A stretch of DNA of 21,514 bases from Prorocentrum cordatum (taxonomy: Eukaryota; Sar; Dinophyceae; Prorocentrales; Prorocentraceae): positions 70,001 through 91,514 of the forward strand of contig CAUYUJ010020767.1 of assembly GCA_963575745.1 (NCBI GenBank). Direction: 5' to 3'. A program made the translations under genes and the position numbers. Positions 17,291 through 21,514 of this stretch are shown piece after piece (position 1 is the stretch's first letter; every line of letters starts with the position of its first letter). The notes below the pieces were generated by a model. The model worked only from the letters and a program-made list of their open reading frames with translations, was not told where the DNA came from and did no database searches.

Positions 17291-17455
17291 AACCGTATAA
17301 ACGCATAAACTTTTTGGCGCTCCGCGCGGATTTCTTGGATCCGCGCTGGCCCCCCCCCCCCCCCCCGGCGGTGCCTCTGGCGCCGCTCCCGGCGCATATC
17401 CAAGAAATCCGCGCGGAGCGCCAAAGGTTTACATGTTTGTGTCGTTTTTTCTTGC
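17282..17455. mobile_element. Family 1 foldback element, copy D, perfect 28-bp core arms
   Basis: Positions 17313-17340 (tttggcgctccgcgcggatt then tcttggat) are the exact reverse complement of 17398-17425. The complementarity extends outward through taaac/gttta and loosely to agaagaa/ttttttctt. The loop has a C16 run and ggcggtgcc...ggcgcc. The perfect arms suggest the youngest insertion of the family or maintenance by pairing. It lies inside intron 1. No target duplication is visible because the left flank is microsatellite. Confidence 0.85.
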
Positions 17456-17943
17456 ATGGGCAGAAATCCACGCAAAAATCCGCTGCAGCTCGTCGGCTAG
17501 GGTGGCGCGCCGACCCTTGCATCCTTGCCTCCTCGGTCCATCCTTGACCACTTTCGTTGGCCGCGCCCCGCCGGAGAAGCTTCGGCATGGGCGCCCACAA
17601 GGCCCTCGCAGCTTTATCGCGCATCCTCATGCTACGGGCCGGCTGTACACGCCCTCCCCCTCCCTTGAAAGAAGCCCCAGCCCTCCCCTGAGATCCGACG
17701 CGGCGATAAAAAGGGCAGCGTCGCGAAGAATCACGGCCAGAGTCGATGTGTGAAGGCCGAGGCGATGTGTTTTTCTTCTGAGCGCACATCTTTTGAGCCG
17801 CGTCGATGTGTGGAGGGTCGCGGGGCCCGAGGCCGGGCGAAACGGCCGGCCCAGTGTGATGGAAACCGCAGCGCACGGAGCTCGCAGGGTTCGATGGGGC
17901 GCCCCTTTCGCCGCGGCCCCCTCCCGCCCGCCAGCCGCGCCAG

Positions 17944-18045
17944 GTGCGAGGGCATCCGCTCTTCCCGGTCGGCCCCGTTCCACCGGATCACGGACTGTCT
18001 GCTCCCGCTCTACGGCCTCATCGACCTCGCCCGCAATGCCAGCGT
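17944..18045 (+). CDS. Exon 2 of GT61-like glycosyltransferase
   Basis: After the acceptor the frame reads CEGIRSSRSAPFHRITD, then CLLPLYGLIDLARNASV. Aligned without gaps to the module at 21384-21514, the two copies (with exon 1's PCDGCEFTIDLR) share about 21 of 44 residues: PCxGC, T, DLRCEG, SR, CLLPxY and ARxA. FHxxTDCLLPLY also fits the N-terminal part of GT61 domains, where a His precedes an acidic and a Leu-Pro segment. The 3' end is uncertain. A GC donor at 18046 (GT|GCACGA) keeps phase with the acceptor at 20461 and would give NASVKLPGKRVC. A GA donor at 18054 joined to an acceptor at 20472 is the alternative. Confidence 0.62.
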
Positions 18046-18195
18046 GCACGACGGAAGTCCGGGCCTCCCAAATGGGGCCAGAGCACGGTCAGAAATCTGG
18101 CTTGTGTATCGCGCCGACGGTTACATAGTGCAGCATCGGGCATACATCACCGTGACGAAAGTTTCGTTCAACCTGCCTTCGCCAATAGCGCATCA

Positions 18196-18248
18196 GCGCG
18201 GAGTAGTTCGGAGTAGAGATGCTCAAACTACTCCGCGCGTGGGCGCAT
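18196..18248. repeat. Palindrome with perfect 13-bp arms
   Basis: gcgcggagtagtt (18196-18208) is the exact reverse complement of aactactccgcgc (18236-18248) across a 27-bp loop. The word gcggagtagtt appears once more at about 18288. It may be a remnant of another foldback family. Confidence 0.7.
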
Positions 18249-18559
18249 CCCTCTCGGGAACTCATAGGGTTTGGATATGTTTGGAGCGGAGTAGTTTCCA
18301 ATCCCCGTTTGGCGTAACAGAGTTATAAGCCTAAGCGGATCGGGAATTTCTCCGCCGAATGGCGCAGTCGTCATGTCATGTTAAGAATATCCAGAGGGAC
18401 AGGAGAGATCACCACCATGGCAAATTGACGAAGCTTTTGCCCCTGCTGCATAGTGCAGCACTTGCCTTCGCCACTGGCGGCGGAAGTTGCAACTCTGCTT
18501 CGCGTTCTGTCTTTTCGCCTGGTTCGAGAGGCGAACGGCACGCGCGCGAGCCAATATGG

Positions 18560-18718
18560 TGTTGAGTCGGGCATGTCCCTCCACAGGGGGAACATCCAAA
18601 AATAGTGCAAAATAGTATGGGGGCGATTTTTCTAGTATGTTTCACTACGTGTGAATATGAATTGACTATTTTCATGTGTCTTCCAAAATTCGCCTGTAGG
18701 AGGGCATGCCCGACCGAA
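18560..18718. mobile_element. Family 2 inverted-repeat element, copy 5
   Basis: The left end is ttgaGTCGGGCATGTCCCTCCA and the right end is CGCCTGTAGGAGGGCATGCCCGACcgaa. The interior has aacatccaaaaatagtg and gactattttcatg, which pair partly. The flanking 8-mers (atatggtg, acagaatg) match poorly, so this is an older insertion or the ends have drifted. Confidence 0.85.
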
Positions 18719-18744
18719 ACAGAATGTCAATTCTGCGCTGACAG

Positions 18745-19700
18745 AACTGTTCCGGCGAAGGGCCCTGCCCCTTGCAGCTGTGCACGACGCACTTGTGAGC
18801 ACCGTCGTCGGTGGAGCTCCCTGTGGGGCCACGACACGTGCGAGGGGTGCACCAAACCAGGCGTGACGCCCGCAGGTGGACGGTGCCTCTGAGGCCTTCG
18901 GCCGGGCTCCCTGTGGGGCCACGAAATGCGTGAGGAGCCTGCCGAAACGGGCGCGGCACCCACATGAGAGCGGTACCTCTGGGGTCTGCGGTGGAGCTCC
19001 CAAAGAAACGTGCGAGGGGTGTACTGAATCGGGGGTCGCGGGTTCGACATGCGAGCGCAGCCATTGGCAGCCATTGGGGCCTTCGGTGGAGTTCCCCATG
19101 GGGCCACGAGACGTGTGAGGGGTGTGCCGAATCAGGTGCGGGTACGGCATGCGAACGCAGCCACTAAGGCCTTTGGAGGAGCCCGTATAGTGCCACGAAG
19201 CGTGTGAGGGGTGTGCCGACTCGTGGGCGGGGGCGCCATGCGAACGCCACTACTGGGGCCTTTGGTGGAGCTCCGTTTTGGGGCCACGAGACGTGCGAGG
19301 GGTGTGACGGTGTGCTGATTCGGGGGCGGGGGCGCCATGCGAACGCAGCCATTGGGGCTTTCGGTGGAGCTCCCTATGGGGCCCGAATCGGGGGCAAGAA
19401 CGGCAAGCGTGTGAGGGGTGTTCCGGGCCAGGGGCGGTTACGCCATGCGAACGCAGCCTTGCGGCCTTCGGAGGAGGTCCCCACATGGACGGCAGCGTGT
19501 GAGGGGTGTGCCGAATCGGGGGCGGGTCCGCCGTGCGAACGCAGCCACTGTGGTCTTCGGTGGAGCTCCGTTTGGGGCGATGAGACGTGTGAGGTGTGTG
19601 CCAATTCGGGTGCGGATACGCCATGCAAGCGGCGCCATTGGGGCCTTCGTCGGAGCGTAGAGCTCCCCGTGGGGCCACGAGACGTGTGAGAGGTGTGCCC
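18745..19700. repeat. Minisatellite of about 90 bp, about ten units
   Basis: The word ggtggagctcc (or a variant) recurs at about 18821, 18901, 18991, 19086, 19176, 19265, 19364, 19471, 19560 and 19649, with steps of 80-107 bp. Each unit contains ggggccacgagacgtgtgag, gggtgtgccgaatcggg and gcgaacgcagcc. The units are diverged, so this is older than the 77-bp array. It lies inside inferred intron 2. Confidence 0.92.
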
Positions 19701-19949
19701 AGACAAAGAACTGCGGAGTGCAGAGGCAGGCATGGTAGGAATGGGAGGAGGAAGAGGAAGAGGAAGGAGGAAGGAGGAGGACGCGGGGCGCTGTCTTTTC
19801 AAAACGAGGACTCAACACCACAGGATGGTTGGGAAAAAGGTGTCGCGCCGCCGGTTCTGGCGCTTCGGTTCGGCCAGGTCTTGCTAGAAGTGGTCCCGGC
19901 CCAAGGGCTCGCGGTCCATTCAGGGCTTTCCGACGTTTTCGTTGGACCT
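19701..19949. other. Gene-free stretch with a GGAAGA-rich run
   Basis: A purine run of GGAAGA words lies at 19738-19785. The remainder up to the dispersed repeat shows no convincing exon. Confidence 0.5.
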
Positions 19950-20024
19950 CAGCGTTCTTCCAGCTTCGGGGTGCGTTCCAGCAGCTGCGCCTCGCCGAGG
20001 GCGTTCAGGAGGTGCGAGGATCGC
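19950..20024 (-). repeat. Dispersed repeat, inverted copy
   Basis: The reverse complement of this segment resembles 16566-16641, sharing ctcggcg(a/g)ggcgcagc and (a)ccccga(a/g)gctgga. See the forward copy. Confidence 0.55.
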
Positions 20025-20148
20025 CTCGAACGAGGCTGCCGGAGGTTCCAGGCATGAGCCAAAAGCCACAGGGACGAGTCCCGAGAGCCTGAGGCAGGAC
20101 GACGCGCTATCAGCCTGTGTCCTTGGCCGCCGCCGCGACACGCCAAGC

Positions 20149-20296
20149 TAAAGTCGGACGCGCTCCTCTACAGGAGGAATCTTCAGAAACAGGATTTAAA
20201 TAGTCAGGGAGCGATTTTTTTGACTATTGAAAATATGGTTGTACAATTTTTGTCTTTCCTCCCAAATCCGCCTGTAGGAGGACATGCCCGACCTGA
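20149..20296. mobile_element. Family 2 inverted-repeat element, copy 6
   Basis: The left end is taaaGTCGGACGCGCTCCTCTA and the right end is CGCCTGTAGGAGGACATGCCCGACctga. It is flanked by cgccaagc (20141-20148) and cgctaagc (20297-20304), which match at 7 of 8 positions. It sits about 165 bp upstream of exon 3, inside inferred intron 2. Confidence 0.88.
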
Positions 20297-20461
20297 CGCT
20301 AAGCAAAAGTTCCGACCGTAGACGGGGTCGGACAATAGTGCCGCGTCGCCCATGCATCACTCGGCGCGACCCAGAGCCTGATTCTCTCCATCCCGACGTT
20401 GTCAGAAGCATCGGCGATGAGGCGCGATCATCCGACCCCATCTGCCCTGGCCCCCGTTTAG

Positions 20462-21514
20462 GAAACTTCCAGGAAAGAGAGTTTGCGCCGTCACATGGCT
20501 GGACGCCTGGGAGGGGCTCAACCTGAACCCTTTCCTGGTGGATCTCACTGGCGTTCAGTGGCACAGCATTATCAACGAGCGTGAGGCCTGCGGGAAGAGG
20601 TTGCCTTATCACGCGATCAACCGGACGTATCAATCGATGGCCACCCATGACTACTTGAACACATTCGGGAGCGACCCCCTGATGGTGAAGTCCTATCACA
20701 TCAATTACGGGGGGAACCTGAGAGTGCTGCAGGCCGACGTCAGCAGGGTGGTGAACCATGACGAGCAGCTGCCGAGCATCGTGGTGCTGCAGCGGAACAC
20801 CGGCACCCGCAGGTTCCGCCCCGTTGCCCTGTTAGAGATCATCGACAGGCTCGGCCCCGTCGGCCTGCCGGTGGAACAGTACACTGGGAGGGAGAAGGCC
20901 ATGGACACCATCAGGCTGTTCAGCTCGGCGAAGGGCGTGCTCGGTTACCACGGCGCTGCGTGGGCGAACCTGTACTTCTCGAGCGAGACCACCTGCAACG
21001 TGCAGGTGTCCACGTTCTACGACCTGGAGAGCACGAAGCCGTGGCGCACCGCCATGGAATCTGGCATCCGGAATCCGAGAGCGCTGTGGTTCTTTTACCT
21101 GCTGCCCCTCAACATGCTTCTGGATGCGAACCACGTTCACCACGATGCGTATCTCGCTCGTCAGGAAAAGGACCACTTCATCAAGGACCTGGACTGGGTC
21201 CCCCTCCGCGACGTCGACATCGCGGAGATCACCGACAACATGGTGCAGTGCCTTCTCGACCCCGCCGCATACGAGAAGGGGCACGAGGACCACGCCTCCA
21301 AGCAGTGGACACACGGCTGGGAGCCCGCACAGGCCGCATCGAGAGAGCCGATGAGCGGCAGGCTGACCTCCACCGGCAGGGACCCGTGCTCGGGCTGCGA
21401 CGTGACCGTGGACCTGCGCTGCGAGGGCTACAAGAAGAGCCGCGGCACCTACTACGGCAGCGTGGCCAACTGTCTCCTGCCCGCGTACGAGATGCTGCAG
21501 GTCGCGCGCGAGGC
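20462..21514 (+). CDS. Exon 3 of GT61-like glycosyltransferase and start of a second unit (runs off the window)
   Basis: The frame is open from the acceptor at 20461 to the window edge, 351 codons with no stop. An in-frame TGA at 20418 shows it cannot extend much upstream. The first part (LPGKRVCAVTWLDAWEGLN...) leads to SIVVLQRNTGTRRFRP near exon residue 110, and then YHGAAWANLYF at about residue 162. An R-x-x-x-R strand followed by an HGA-x-x-x-N-x-x-F loop is the signature region of GT61 (DUF563) transferases such as EOGT and plant xylosyltransferases, which transfer sugar from nucleotide donors in the ER or Golgi. At about residue 307 the protein begins DPCSGCDVTVDLRCEGYKKS and CLLPAYEMLQVAREA, the same module as exons 1-2, so a second transferase unit probably follows. 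The specific sugar and acceptor cannot be read from the sequence. Confidence 0.72.

Larger units (their letters stand above)
17204..17943 (+). other. Intron 1 (GC donor, AG acceptor)
   Basis: The boundaries are set by homology between the split module here and the continuous module in exon 3. The donor context is ctcAG|GCCGCC and the acceptor is gcgccAG|GTGCGA, both with AG before a G, a common layout for dinoflagellate introns. The 740-bp intron contains a CCG run, the GAA microsatellite, family 1 element D and otherwise anonymous sequence. The matching position in the second unit (21418/21419) has no intron. Confidence 0.7.
18046..20461 (+). other. Intron 2 (inferred), rich in repeats
   Basis: No segment between exon 2 and exon 3 reads like part of a glycosyltransferase in any frame I examined. 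The interval holds a palindrome, two family 2 elements, the 90-bp minisatellite and a dispersed repeat. The acceptor is ccccgtttAG|G at 20460-20461. A missed small exon cannot be excluded. Confidence 0.5.

Noticed and set aside
17204-17300. Continuation of exon 1 into poly-Pro and poly-Glu to a stop at 17298
   Set aside because: The tail is CCG and GAA simple sequence. The paralogous module in exon 3 shows that the reading should continue with CEG, which is found at 17945 behind an acceptor AG in the correct phase.
18605-18892. A small Cys-rich frame (CxxC, CxxxC words)
   Set aside because: It spans the right half of family 2 copy 5 and the first units of the 90-bp minisatellite, so the cysteines come from repeat words.
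13141-20304. Family 2 elements as introners (mobile introns using their target duplication as splice sites)
   Set aside because: In copies 1 and 3 no GT/GC...AG pair placed at the duplication would excise exactly the inserted length and restore the original sequence. Only copies 5 and 6 lie inside an inferred intron, and that intron's ends are far from theirs.
1-21514. Spliced-leader sequence, tRNA, rRNA, snRNA or a CRISPR array
   Set aside because: No match to the dinoflagellate spliced-leader wording was seen. No cloverleaf with anticodon arm could be drawn. The tandem repeats lack the short-repeat/unique-spacer pattern of CRISPR.

Overview
The window looks like nuclear DNA of a dinoflagellate. 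It is GC-rich and gene-poor, and it is crowded with simple-sequence tracts, minisatellites and small inverted-repeat elements. It carries a decayed retroelement whose reverse transcriptase wording is of a kind I recognise from dinoflagellate genomes. The only convincing host gene is split by an intron with a GC donor, which dinoflagellates use freely. I saw no bacterial operon structure, no rRNA or tRNA, no CRISPR array and no spliced-leader sequence. The taxon is an inference from these signs; no sequence search was run.

Layout. Positions 1-5200 are almost wholly repeats: a 77-bp minisatellite split by CCT/GGA tracts, a 230-bp tandem repeat, a 12-bp ATCGAT-rich satellite, GGGACACC repeats with a 35-bp duplication, a degenerate GCATGGC region and a 53-bp tandem repeat. 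Positions 5217-8720 hold a broken retroelement on the + strand. Its modules appear in order: an ENPW/DQC/KPT module, a pre-RT segment, reverse transcriptase, an RNase H-like domain and a C-terminal part resembling a C5 cytosine DNA methyltransferase. Stops and frameshifts break all of it. A 485-bp CCT tract (9121-9605) is flanked by two similar CCRT(C) cysteine motifs. Next come GC-rich sequence without a clear gene and a 100-bp assembly gap (11415-11514) bounded by GGA and CA microsatellites.

Positions 11.8-20.3 kb are a hotspot of short non-autonomous elements. Family 1 (four copies plus a half copy) is a 170-180 bp foldback built on TTTGGCGCTCCGCGCGGATT arms. Family 2 (five full copies plus a half copy) is a 140-165 bp element with GTCGGGCATGTCCCTCTACA-type terminal inverted repeats. 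Several copies in both families have 8-bp or near-8-bp target-site duplications, and one family 1 copy has an unfilled paralogous site next to it. Further foldbacks lie at 11850-12015, 13704-13874 and 14230-14392.

The host gene begins at about 17019 with a signal peptide and runs off the right edge. Exon 1 (17019-17203), exon 2 (17944-about 18045) and exon 3 (20462-21514 and beyond) together encode a secreted or lumenal glycosyltransferase resembling family GT61. After the first transferase domain the protein starts the same module again (PCxGCxxTxDLRCEG...CLLPxY), so it appears to contain tandem units. The first unit is interrupted by introns loaded with mobile elements and minisatellites. 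The second copy reads straight through the position of intron 1, which makes this a natural record of intron gain or loss.
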